Shown here piece by piece: positions 1-5,808 of a stretch of 7,363 bases of DNA. Source of the stretch: Legionella genomosp. 1 (GTDB taxonomy: Bacteria; Pseudomonadota; Gammaproteobacteria; Legionellales; Legionellaceae). The number at the start of each line of letters is the position of its first letter. Within the stretch, counting starts at the first letter, position 1. A program made the position numbers and the translations under genes. Location: contig CAMBHM010000071.1 of NCBI GenBank assembly GCA_945867185.1, positions 1 through 7,363 of the forward strand, written 5' to 3'. Below the pieces are notes generated by a model. That model did not search any database, was not told the DNA's origin, and saw nothing but the letters and a program-made list of their open reading frames with translations.

Positions 1-1683
1 GAAAAAAGTACAAAAAGCCATAAAGTGGATCTTTTTTAGTGGCCTTCTTGAGAGAAGATCTAGAGAAGGATCAGACAGTGTTTTAGTGGCCTCTGGATGA
101 CCAAAATAATCCATCGATCTCGAAGAAAAAGCATCTTTTAAAGAATCACCGTGCTTTTTCCCATCAGAAAAAGTCAATGCATTCACCATGGCCATCTCTA
201 ATAATCCTTTATCCACCAGTTTCACAAAAAATTTCTGACAGGACTCTCTAAAACGAAACAAATCTCCGGTTATATTCGTCGGAGAATATACTGCAGGCTC
301 AAGCAATACCAGATTCATAATAGCAGGGTATGGTTCTTCTTCGTGGATTTTACCTTCACCACTATCACGAGTGTTCGATCGATTCAGACGCACAAGAGAT
401 CTATCATACCTCTCAGCACTCTCTTGTTCCGACATGAGCAACCACGAGCAAACCTTCACCCCTTCTTTACCATAAGCGCTCGCTGAGATCATAAGACTTG
501 CACCAAGCCTCAACAGATCTTCTAAAGTGTGAATATCATCAAGACCATAATCAGACCAGGCATGACGTAATGCGCGGTAAAATGCGTTCGCTTGGGTGTG
601 CTCATATCGCTCTAGCAATCTTTGCTTACACCTCCTTACGAAAAAGCGCTCACGTTCAGAAGGGTCCTCTCTATAAATGCTACTTGGAATGTCAAGATGT
701 GAAAGAATGGCCAATGCGAGCTCGCTCAAATCTTTTCTTTTATCATCCCAATGGGTGCTTTCCAAAAGATCCTCAATTGGACCGAAAATGTTTACGAAAG
801 GGCTCTCAACCATGCAATTTAGTTCACATTTCAACTCAGAGCCTAGCAGAATATGATGAATAGCCGCTATATGCTCCATGCGTTTATCAAGAATACACTT
901 AAAAAGAGAACCTAAAGCTGGTAAAGTTATTTTATTAGATAGGAACAACCCAACACCAAACAAGATACGATCGTAGTAGGGTAAATGATAGACAAGTTCG
1001 ATGGGTTCTCCCATCACTGAAGAACTTCCCAAAAAAGCCGAAAATTGCCATAAACTCTTCAATAAAAAGACTTCATATGGCGCACGCTCGCTCAGTGCGA
1101 CGATACCTGTGATGACTTGTTTTTCCACGAGAGGAAAATCATATTTCATGAGAGGCACACGCATCTCTGATTCATTTATGATTCCTTCTAAATTCCAAGC
1201 GAAAACGTCACCTACCGTCACATAGGTTTGAAATAAGAGTGTTGACGGCATAAGACCTTTCTGAGAGGTCCAAGGGTAAAGGTAAGCTGATTCCATCTCA
1301 CTGAGAGGGGCTGGCCAAAAAATCTCTTCTCGACGGTTTCTATTACGAACGCACATTTCAGGGTCAACAGCTCCTATCGGAATGGAAAATATCAAGTTTA
1401 ATAATTGCAAAGACGTCTGAGCATGTGTCATTAAATCCGAAGAAAATCCCATGCGTTCATCACGGGTACTTAACCAGAGTGTCCTGTCTTGTAAACAAAA
1501 AAACTGATGGGACATTCGTGCTATTAAATCGACTTCATATTGTTTTTCAAGTAAGCTTTCAACGATAATCACCACGAGTCCCAATTTGAAATAATGATCA
1601 CTGATCATCAAGCGTGATGTTTTATATCTACGCCAATCTAGACTTATTTCTTTGCTTTTATCTATAGCAGTACCAATCGGCAT
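1..1683 (-). CDS. Large protein of unknown function, C-terminus beyond the window
   Basis: Reading the minus strand from the ATG at 1683, I checked every triplet down to base 1 and found no stop: 561 consecutive sense codons, so the gene is real and its 3' end lies outside the window. A TGA lies in frame 12 bp upstream of the ATG, so the start is bounded. A purine-rich AGAAGG precedes the ATG but is only 2 bp from it, an unusually short spacing. The protein begins MPIGTAIDKSKEISLDW. It has no evident signal peptide and no convincing membrane helix; a short hydrophobic stretch (LGLVVIIVESLL, about residues 34-45) looks like a buried helix. Charged and hydrophobic residues alternate throughout, suggesting a mostly helical soluble protein. 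I recognise no domain, nucleotide-binding loop or catalytic motif. It is divergent from the toxin-antitoxin operon, with a 109-bp spacer. Its function is unknown; a host-directed or accessory role is only a guess. Confidence 0.88.
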   Translation of the reverse strand, partial: MPIGTAIDKSKEISLDWRRYKTSRLMISDHYFKLGLVVIIVESLLEKQYEVDLIARMSHQFFCLQDRTLWLSTRDERMGFSSDLMTHAQTSLQLLNLIFSIPIGAVDPEMCVRNRNRREEIFWPAPLSEMESAYLYPWTSQKGLMPSTLLFQTYVTVGDVFAWNLEGIINESEMRVPLMKYDFPLVEKQVITGIVALSERAPYEVFLLKSLWQFSAFLGSSSVMGEPIELVYHLPYYDRILFGVGLFLSNKITLPALGSLFKCILDKRMEHIAAIHHILLGSELKCELNCMVESPFVNIFGPIEDLLESTHWDDKRKDLSELALAILSHLDIPSSIYREDPSERERFFVRRCKQRLLERYEHTQANAFYRALRHAWSDYGLDDIHTLEDLLRLGASLMISASAYGKEGVKVCSWLLMSEQESAERYDRSLVRLNRSNTRDSGEGKIHEEEPYPAIMNLVLLEPAVYSPTNITGDLFRFRESCQKFFVKLVDKGLLEMAMVNALTFSDGKKHGDSLKDAFSSRSMDYFGHPEATKTLSDPSLDLLSRRPLKKIHFMAFCTFF

Positions 1684-1730
1684 ATCCTTCTCTCATACGT
1701 AGGCACATCATCAATTATCCCATTAGGAAG

Positions 1731-1759
1731 TTGATATTCAGTAACCTCTGGGTTAAACT
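1731..1759 (+). promoter_or_regulatory. Sigma70-like promoter for the toxin-antitoxin operon
   Basis: TTGATA (1731-1736) and TAAACT (1754-1759) are separated by 17 bp, a good -35/-10 pair placed to start transcription near 1766. That start point lies inside the palindrome that follows, as expected for an autorepressed antitoxin promoter. The call rests on sequence match and position only. Confidence 0.5.
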
Positions 1760-1762
1760 AGA

Positions 1763-1785
1763 CCAATAGAACTTAGTTTTATTGG
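1763..1785. promoter_or_regulatory. Palindromic operator of the antitoxin
   Basis: CCAATAGAAC (1763-1772) and GTTTTATTGG (1776-1785) form a 10-bp inverted repeat with one mismatch around a 3-bp centre (TTA). It lies directly downstream of the predicted -10 box, over the predicted transcription start and 8 bp before the antitoxin ATG. Phd/YefM antitoxins bind palindromes in this position to repress their own operon, with the toxin as co-repressor. That this is the binding site is inferred from symmetry and location. Confidence 0.6.
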
Positions 1786-1792
1786 ATGAATC

Positions 1793-2029
1793 ATGCATCA
1801 AGTGAATATACACGAGGCGAAGACAAATTTATCCAAATTGATTGATCTTGCCGTTCATGGAGAGCCCTTTTTGATTGCTAAGGCAGGAAAACCAATGGTG
1901 ATCGTAAAGCGGGTTGATGCGCCCCGATCTGCTAAACGGATCGGTTGTCTTACTGATCAATTTCTGATTCCAGATGATTTTGATAGTATGGGACAAGATG
2001 AAATTCAGGCATTATTTGGTGACGAATGA
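1793..2029 (+). CDS. Type II antitoxin, Phd/YefM (prevent-host-death) family
   Basis: A 78-residue antitoxin predicted to bind and neutralise the PIN-domain toxin encoded next to it and to repress their shared promoter. The N-terminal half (about residues 1-45) has the Phd/YefM pattern: VNIHEAKTNLSKLIDLA, then GEPFLIAKAGKPMVIV, which forms the DNA-binding dimer fold. The acidic C-terminal tail (about residues 48-78), with RIGCLTDQFLIPDDFDS and EIQALFG, matches the toxin-wrapping segment usual in antitoxins paired with this PIN subgroup. A weak GGA lies 6 bp before the ATG. The stop overlaps the toxin start by 4 bp (ATGA), typical of translational coupling. The upstream palindrome at 1763-1785 supports autoregulation. 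Family identity is secure; the physiological role is not determined. Confidence 0.92.
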   Translation: MHQVNIHEAKTNLSKLIDLAVHGEPFLIAKAGKPMVIVKRVDAPRSAKRIGCLTDQFLIPDDFDSMGQDEIQALFGDE

Positions 2030-2412
2030 ACTACTTACTTGATACTCACCTTATTTTATGGGCCACAGTCACCCCCGCGCGATTATCTTCAAAGGCAAAG
2101 TTTTTACTTGAGGATCAAAATAACCTAATCCAATTCAGTCCGGCAAGTCTATGGGAAGTTGTGATCAAGTCTGCTCTAGGTCGAGAGGACTTTAATGTCG
2201 ATCCGCATGTATTACGCAGAGCACTGATAGACAATGATTATATAGAGTTACCGATTCTCAGTCAGCATACTGTCGCCATCCAACAACTTCCACCGCTTCA
2301 TAAAGATCCTTTTGATCGCATACTTATTGCACAAGCGACGGTCGAGGGAGTTATCCTTTTAACGACAGATAGGAGAGTCTCTTCTTACCCAGGGCCTATT
2401 CAGTTGGTTTGA
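2026..2412 (+). CDS. Type II toxin, PIN-domain ribonuclease (VapC-like)
   Basis: A 128-residue PIN-domain protein, predicted to be a magnesium-dependent endoribonuclease that acts on cellular RNA when free of its antitoxin. Almost the whole protein is the PIN domain. The expected acidic residues are present: D6 in YLLDTH, E44 in SLWEV, D94 and D97 in the signature KDPFDRILIAQA, and D115 in LLTTD. This arrangement is standard for VapC-type toxins partnered by Phd/YefM antitoxins. Length is normal, with no frameshift or missing catalytic residue, so the toxin should be active. The ATG overlaps the antitoxin stop by 4 bp, so expression should be coupled. Which RNA it cuts cannot be read from the sequence. 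Confidence 0.93.
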   Translation: MNYLLDTHLILWATVTPARLSSKAKFLLEDQNNLIQFSPASLWEVVIKSALGREDFNVDPHVLRRALIDNDYIELPILSQHTVAIQQLPPLHKDPFDRILIAQATVEGVILLTTDRRVSSYPGPIQLV

Positions 2413-2425
2413 TTTTTGACTTCTA

Positions 2426-2447
2426 TGCCACCGAGGCTTAAGTGGCA
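2426..2447. terminator. Intergenic hairpin between convergent genes
   Basis: TGCCAC (2426-2431) and GTGGCA (2442-2447) are perfect complements around a 10-nt loop. The hairpin lies 14 bp after the toxin stop and 30 bp from the end of the convergent lipoprotein gene. No T-tract follows on either strand, so it may be a weak bidirectional terminator or an mRNA 3'-end stabiliser rather than a classical intrinsic terminator. Confidence 0.3.
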
Positions 2448-2476
2448 GTATGATAGTACAGTTTCAGCCTGTCCCA

Positions 2477-3418
2477 TTATTTATTGTAGTCAGTATATTC
2501 CTCTACATATGGTGAGCCTAAGTCTCTCATATCTAATACAGCGCCTTCTTTTGCCATGAAATCTGTTCGTAAGGTGGGGAGGTTATAAAAATGGATGTCG
2601 CTTGTGTCGCTTGCGAGGGTGTGTTGACGACTGACAGCGGACATTTCTGCGACAGCATGGTCGTGGGTTTTTACAAAAGCCCGCTTGGCACGTAGATATC
2701 GTCCATTGAACCGAGCATTATCCCATAACTCGACGTTGAGCTTCTCAACGACGCCTGCTAATTGGATAAAGGCTTGTCCGAAAGCGCGAATGGTTAAGAC
2801 AGGGCTTTTGATCCAATAGAGACTCAGTCGTGCGTCATTGTTCACTTCAAGAGCAGCAACATTCATCCTTCCTGACAGTTTGACTCGAGGTTTTCCTGAA
2901 AGGTGAATGCGTAAATAGGGGCTATTAATACCAGCAATATCGGTGGTCCCTGTACCTCGAAGATCCAGTCGTCGTAGATCAAGTTGTCCCTCGAGCCGAG
3001 TTGATCCGTTATTATCCAGCACTAGATCCAGCATGCCGGTGTGTAATCGTGTACCGATGATCGATCCCACGCCATGATAATCAAAGCCTGTGAGGGTAGG
3101 AGTGTAGATTTCTGCTTGAATGGTGCCGTGTTTGGGGTACCCAGAGCCAATGGTGATATGGAGCTTTCCATCGGAGACAGTGGTGATAACCGCAGGAAGA
3201 TCACGCGAGTCTCCTTTTAGAATGACGATGGGTCGTCTCGCGCCCGTGTGTAAGACGACGTAGAATGGTCCATCCACTTCAATGCGTGTGAAGTCACTTT
3301 GTGCACGAGTTTGAGATATACGAGCGCCTGGTGCTTCAAGCGTGGTGGGGCCATGAGGGGATTTTGGGCAACCACTGAGTAAAAGACTACTGATGAGTAT
3401 AAGACACCGAAGTATCAT
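2477..3418 (-). CDS. Predicted lipoprotein with DUF2807 (GIN-like) beta-rich body
   Basis: A 313-residue protein with a lipoprotein signal peptide: basic MILRC start, hydrophobic LILISSLLL, then lipobox LSGC with the lipidated cysteine at residue 17. It should be exported, lipid-modified and held at the membrane facing the periplasm. From about residue 44 (FTRIEVDGPFYVVLHTG) the body matches the opening of DUF2807/GIN-domain proteins. It continues as short beta-strand units of about 20 residues with recurring small and polar turns (for example LDLRGTGTTDIAGI, LRIHLSGKPRVKLSG, LTIRAFGQAFIQLAG), consistent with a right-handed beta-helix. The C-terminal part (HFYNLPTLRTDFMAKEGAVLDMRDL) ends the body. 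It is somewhat longer than the usual DUF2807 protein of roughly 230-250 residues. The biochemical role of this family is unknown; the 'adhesin' label is unproven. A weak GGAT lies about 8 bp before the ATG. It stands alone, convergent with the toxin-antitoxin operon. Confidence 0.85.
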   Translation of the reverse strand: MILRCLILISSLLLSGCPKSPHGPTTLEAPGARISQTRAQSDFTRIEVDGPFYVVLHTGARRPIVILKGDSRDLPAVITTVSDGKLHITIGSGYPKHGTIQAEIYTPTLTGFDYHGVGSIIGTRLHTGMLDLVLDNNGSTRLEGQLDLRRLDLRGTGTTDIAGINSPYLRIHLSGKPRVKLSGRMNVAALEVNNDARLSLYWIKSPVLTIRAFGQAFIQLAGVVEKLNVELWDNARFNGRYLRAKRAFVKTHDHAVAEMSAVSRQHTLASDTSDIHFYNLPTLRTDFMAKEGAVLDMRDLGSPYVEEYTDYNK

Positions 3419-3581
3419 TGTGACAATCCGTTAGGAGCTATTTAGTTACCTTAGTGGAAGTTCTTGGGTTCTGCAATGGTTGTTTTACATGAAAGCGTAT
3501 ATTGATGGATGGATCGCCTCTTCACTTGACAAATCTGCCTTACTCCCCTGGTGAAACCGTATGTCTTTGTGCGATTTATGC

Positions 3582-3824
3582 TCATTTATAAACTACAGAA
3601 AAACGGCGCAGTGATTGAAACCCTGAAGAAAACGTAATATCAATGATAGGTAATGAAGATTGGTCCAGAAAATTTCGGGCGGCATCCAATTTTTTCGCCA
3701 TCAAAATCGACTGGGGACTAGCACCCACTTGCTGCTGAAACAGTTCTCGAAGCCAGCGCTCGCCGACACCCAGTTTTGCGGCGAGGCTTGTCAAATGGGC
3801 GCGATAAAATTCGTGTTGCTTCAT
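3582..3824 (-). CDS. Short Ada/AraC-type helix-turn-helix protein, C-terminally truncated
   Basis: An 80-residue frame that is almost entirely an AraC-family DNA-binding domain, closest in feel to the HTH of Ada and Ada-AlkA proteins. The first HTH lies at about residues 11-32 (LTSLAAKLGVGERWLRELF, then VGASPQSIL). The second lies at about 58-80 (LPIIDITFSSGFQSLRRF). It stops at SVVYK, before the YGxSPxxYR segment that closes the fold. Past the stop, in the same frame, QRHTVSPGE can be read (3543-3569), followed by another stop. This suggests the original protein continued and has decayed. The ATG overlaps the methyltransferase stop by 4 bp (ATGA), so it is the second gene of that operon. Family knowledge suggests a role in the response to DNA methylation damage. 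Whether this version still binds DNA is doubtful. It may be a pseudogene. Confidence 0.72.
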   Translation of the reverse strand: MKQHEFYRAHLTSLAAKLGVGERWLRELFQQQVGASPQSILMAKKLDAARNFLDQSSLPIIDITFSSGFQSLRRFSVVYK

Positions 3825-4315
3825 AAAAACTGGGCCTCTAAACGAAGTAAAATCGCCTTGATGTCGAGCCCACCCCCAAACCCCACCAAAGCACCATTGC
3901 TGCCGATGACGCGATGACAGGGGATGACAATAGAAATCGGATTGCGGCCATTGGCCATGCCCACTGCGCGGGCTTTCTTTTTATCCCCCAGTCCTGCGGC
4001 CTGTTCTCCATAAGAGCGGGTGTGACCATAGGGAATGTGCAGCAACTGATTCCACGCCTGTATTTGAAAATCCGTGCCAGTCGGTGCAAGGGGCAAATCA
4101 AAGATTTTTCTTTTACCTTCAAAATATTCCTGAAGTTGCTGCCGAGTCGCCACAATGGTGGGCTCAGCTGGGGAGCGCGGCAAAACAGGGCATTCATCCG
4201 TTTCCCACAAAATACCGTGAAGCCCTTGTGGAGAGGCAATGAGCGTCAAGGCCCCAACGGGCGAGGCCATCGTGTCATAGACGGCGTCTTGGGGAGGATG
4301 GATTCGTGTTTTCAT
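3821..4315 (-). CDS. ogt: Methylated-DNA-[protein]-cysteine S-methyltransferase (Ogt/AdaB type)
   Basis: A 164-residue DNA-repair protein that removes methyl or other alkyl groups from O6 of guanine (and O4 of thymine) by transferring them irreversibly to its own cysteine. The active-site motif IPCHRVIG places the acceptor at Cys133. Other signatures are present: YGHTRSYGE, RAVGMANGRNP (Arg116 as the base-flipping arginine finger), and the C-terminal GFGGGLDIKAILLRLE. An N-terminal alpha/beta domain (YDTMASPVGALTLIAS) precedes the catalytic domain. Length is normal for a free-standing Ogt-type enzyme, with no Ada zinc domain fused. The ATG at 4315 is preceded by AGGA at very close spacing. 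I kept this start because the homology begins just after it. The gene overlaps the downstream HTH frame by 4 bp, forming a two-gene unit. The symbol is assigned by family; it could equally be labelled as an adaB-like gene. Confidence 0.95.
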   Translation of the reverse strand: MKTRIHPPQDAVYDTMASPVGALTLIASPQGLHGILWETDECPVLPRSPAEPTIVATRQQLQEYFEGKRKIFDLPLAPTGTDFQIQAWNQLLHIPYGHTRSYGEQAAGLGDKKKARAVGMANGRNPISIVIPCHRVIGSNGALVGFGGGLDIKAILLRLEAQFL

Positions 4316-4341
4316 TCCTGGATCTTACCCGTTTCAAAAAC

Positions 4342-4449
4342 GATGGGCTAGCCAGGCTGATGAATGTTACTCAAGCCTACGTCAGTAAAATTGAAAATCA
4401 GGAAAAGGTTACACCAAAAATGATGCAAAAAGTGACAGAATCGAAAGGA
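4342..4449 (+). pseudogene. Fragment of an XRE (Cro/CI-type) helix-turn-helix regulator
   Basis: The plus-strand frame here reads GLARLMNVTQAY and then VSKIENQEKVTPKMMQKV, which fits the second, recognition and third helices of an HTH_3/XRE domain (pattern LAxLxxVTQxxVSKIENxxxxP). The first helix is not recognisable upstream: the frame runs back into the methyltransferase start (4315). Past 4450 the same frame is only the antisense of the 355-residue gene. No ribosome binding site fits, and the only start codon with enough upstream sequence is a GTG at 4306 inside the methyltransferase. I read this as the core of a broken regulator, possibly once an antitoxin or phage-type repressor, trapped between two other genes. 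A functional short protein is unlikely. Confidence 0.6.
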
Positions 4450-4450
4450 T

Positions 4451-5518
4451 TTAGACGCCTTTATGGGACGGTTTGGGCGGATCATTCGACTCTTCAGCAG
4501 CCTGTCGTACAGCTACAACACCTGCTGCAAACGCTGCTCGGGCTGCCGCAGGTGATGCCCCATCACCAGGTCTTTCCTCGATAGATGCTTTAAGTGTTTT
4601 TGCTGCCAGCATGATTCTGCCCTTGGAACTCACGAGATCTCCTCGTTTTTCTGCAAATAAAATGAAATAAGCAATAGGAATACAGTGTTCCGATAACTTA
4701 GATTGAAGCGATTCCATATAATGTGCAACCACTTCATTAAGGGGTAGACGTCGGTCTTCATCGGTCCTTGCATCTTTTTCTGTTGTCATCGCTTGGATGA
4801 TAGGTCTGATAGCCAATGTTAAGGCTGCCTGGAATATTCGACCTTGTCTCGCTTGTACAGTGCGGTTATGAATTAATTCCATGGGATGAATCGGAGTGGC
4901 GCTGAGTATTTTTGCTACTGCGTTTGCAAAAGCATCATCATGTGCTGGTGTTCCACGAGTGGCTGCCTCATCACGAGCTGTAATTGACGCAGTGATCTTG
5001 TCAGCTTCTTTATAAAGGTTGTCGACCAGAGCTCTGTAATCTGTTACTTCATCCCGGGCTGTTAATCCCTCTGACAGAGATCTGCGATGAAGTGGTCTGA
5101 TTAAGCACGATAAGTCATGTTGTAATCCTGAAGAAAGCTCGGTTGAAAGCAATGTTTTTGAGGCAATGATCGCTTTGGTTTTTTCTGAGAGACCATCTTG
5201 ATTCATCGGATATGGTGTTGTTGTATCGTGCGAACGAAGCTCATTATGTATCGCTATGGCAGCTGCATTGAGGAGGCGACCACTAGCGAAAGCACCTTCA
5301 CCATACATATACCCCGCCATACGCATCTGGTTTGCGGTGATCTTTTCTGACTTTAACCAGAATTGAAGTGTTTTTGCAAACACCAGATCAGGATCTTCTC
5401 CATTAAGATGCTTTGCACAGATATCTGTTAATTCATTTCTATGTTTGCGCATGTCAGCTGCGACACGCTCACGATGAAGCATGGCGGCTTCTTCCCCTTC
5501 GTCTCTCATTCGGGCCAT
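4451..5518 (-). CDS. Protein of unknown function, 355 residues
   Basis: A complete gene with a convincing translation start: GGAG lies 6 bp before the ATG at 5518. The protein starts MARMRDEGEEAAML and is highly charged. It has no signal peptide and no membrane segment, and appears almost fully helical. A charged N-terminal segment (about residues 1-40) is followed by helical stretches. Two similar pieces, LTARDEV and ITARDEA, lie about 30 residues apart in the middle. The C-terminus (about 315-355) is alanine-rich and then disordered, ending PPKPSHKGV. I recognise no family, catalytic motif or nucleotide-binding site. The start overlaps the stop of a possible 38-codon ORF (TAATG), and a strong promoter lies further upstream, so the two may be co-expressed. 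An insertion sequence starts about 190 bp upstream. An accessory or secreted-effector role would be speculation. Confidence 0.85.
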   Translation of the reverse strand: MARMRDEGEEAAMLHRERVAADMRKHRNELTDICAKHLNGEDPDLVFAKTLQFWLKSEKITANQMRMAGYMYGEGAFASGRLLNAAAIAIHNELRSHDTTTPYPMNQDGLSEKTKAIIASKTLLSTELSSGLQHDLSCLIRPLHRRSLSEGLTARDEVTDYRALVDNLYKEADKITASITARDEAATRGTPAHDDAFANAVAKILSATPIHPMELIHNRTVQARQGRIFQAALTLAIRPIIQAMTTEKDARTDEDRRLPLNEVVAHYMESLQSKLSEHCIPIAYFILFAEKRGDLVSSKGRIMLAAKTLKASIEERPGDGASPAAARAAFAAGVVAVRQAAEESNDPPKPSHKGV

Positions 5519-5634
5519 TATTTTCTCCGGTTATATTGGGGAGCTGTTGCGATGCGTTCCTGTATAAGAGCTCTGGTACTATCGGATAGATGGATGGTCC
5601 ACGGAGCTTTGTCCTTATATAGAGCAGAAATCAA
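5518..5634 (-). CDS. Possible small ORF (38 codons) coupled to the 355-residue gene
   Basis: From a TTG at 5634 the frame runs LISALYKDKAPWTIHL to a TAA whose last base is the A of the next gene's ATG (TAATG). A good GGAG (5643-5640) lies 5 bp before the TTG. The frame is also open further upstream into the insertion sequence (to 5730), where a GTG start would add residues such as MTFLNCRY encoded by the IS end. I prefer the TTG because the predicted promoter at 5662-5690 would start transcription near 5655, below any IS-encoded start. The peptide matches no family I know. It could be a coupled leader, a small partner protein, or the tail of a gene cut by the insertion. Confidence 0.4.
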   Translation of the reverse strand: MISALYKDKAPWTIHLSDSTRALIQERIATAPQYNRRK

Positions 5635-5661
5635 CAGATCTCCATTGTTTTGTGTTTTTAA

Positions 5662-5690
5662 AATATAGCAAACAGCTATTATAGTGTCAA
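5662..5690 (-). promoter_or_regulatory. Near-consensus sigma70 promoter for the 355-residue gene
   Basis: On the minus strand TTGACA (5690-5685) and TATATT (5667-5662) are separated by exactly 17 bp: a perfect -35 and a five-of-six -10. Transcription would start near 5655 and read through the small ORF into the 355-residue gene, with a leader of about 137 nt. The -35 box lies 15 bp from the insertion-sequence end, in host DNA. Confidence 0.6.
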
Positions 5691-5705
5691 GTTGCTCTAT
5701 TATAT

Positions 5706-5760
5706 TGTAGCGGCAATTTAGAAATGTCACCTTCGGGCAATTTAGAAATGTCCCCTTTTG
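5706..5760 (+). repeat. Left terminal repeat of the insertion sequence, two transposase-site motifs
   Basis: GCAATTTAGAAATGTC occurs twice in direct orientation, at 5713-5728 and 5737-5752, 24 bp apart. The outer copy is followed by ACCTTCGG and the inner by CCCTTTTGG. Identical copies are inverted at the right end. Paired sites like these are probably transposase binding sites. Confidence 0.88.
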
Positions 5761-5808
5761 GTCCCACCGCAGCTAACCTTAAAAGGTCGCCTAACGGATG
5801 GGGAAGCA

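Noticed and set aside
498..1225. Plus-strand open frames at 498-863 and 1001-1225
   Set aside because: They lie antisense within the 561-codon minus-strand frame, have no family resemblance and no convincing ribosome sites.
3022..3204. Minus-strand 60-codon frame inside the lipoprotein gene
   Set aside because: It is an alternative frame of the same strand with no domain and no start signal; the lipoprotein reading is far better supported.
3660..4351. Frames overlapping the methyltransferase and HTH genes: plus strand 3660-3917 and 3914-4351, minus strand 3838-4239
   Set aside because: All are shadows of the conserved methyltransferase and HTH reading frames.
4473..4670. Plus-strand alanine-rich frame
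   Set aside because: It is the antisense of the alanine-rich C-terminus of the 355-residue protein, with no independent support.
5441..5668. Plus-strand 75-codon frame over the start of the 355-residue gene
   Set aside because: It is antisense to a gene with a good start and promoter and has no recognisable features.
5758..5808. Transposase start at the upstream TTG (5758)
   Set aside because: It would start inside the terminal repeat without a ribosome site; ATG 5809 has GGGGA at good spacing and fits family N-termini better.
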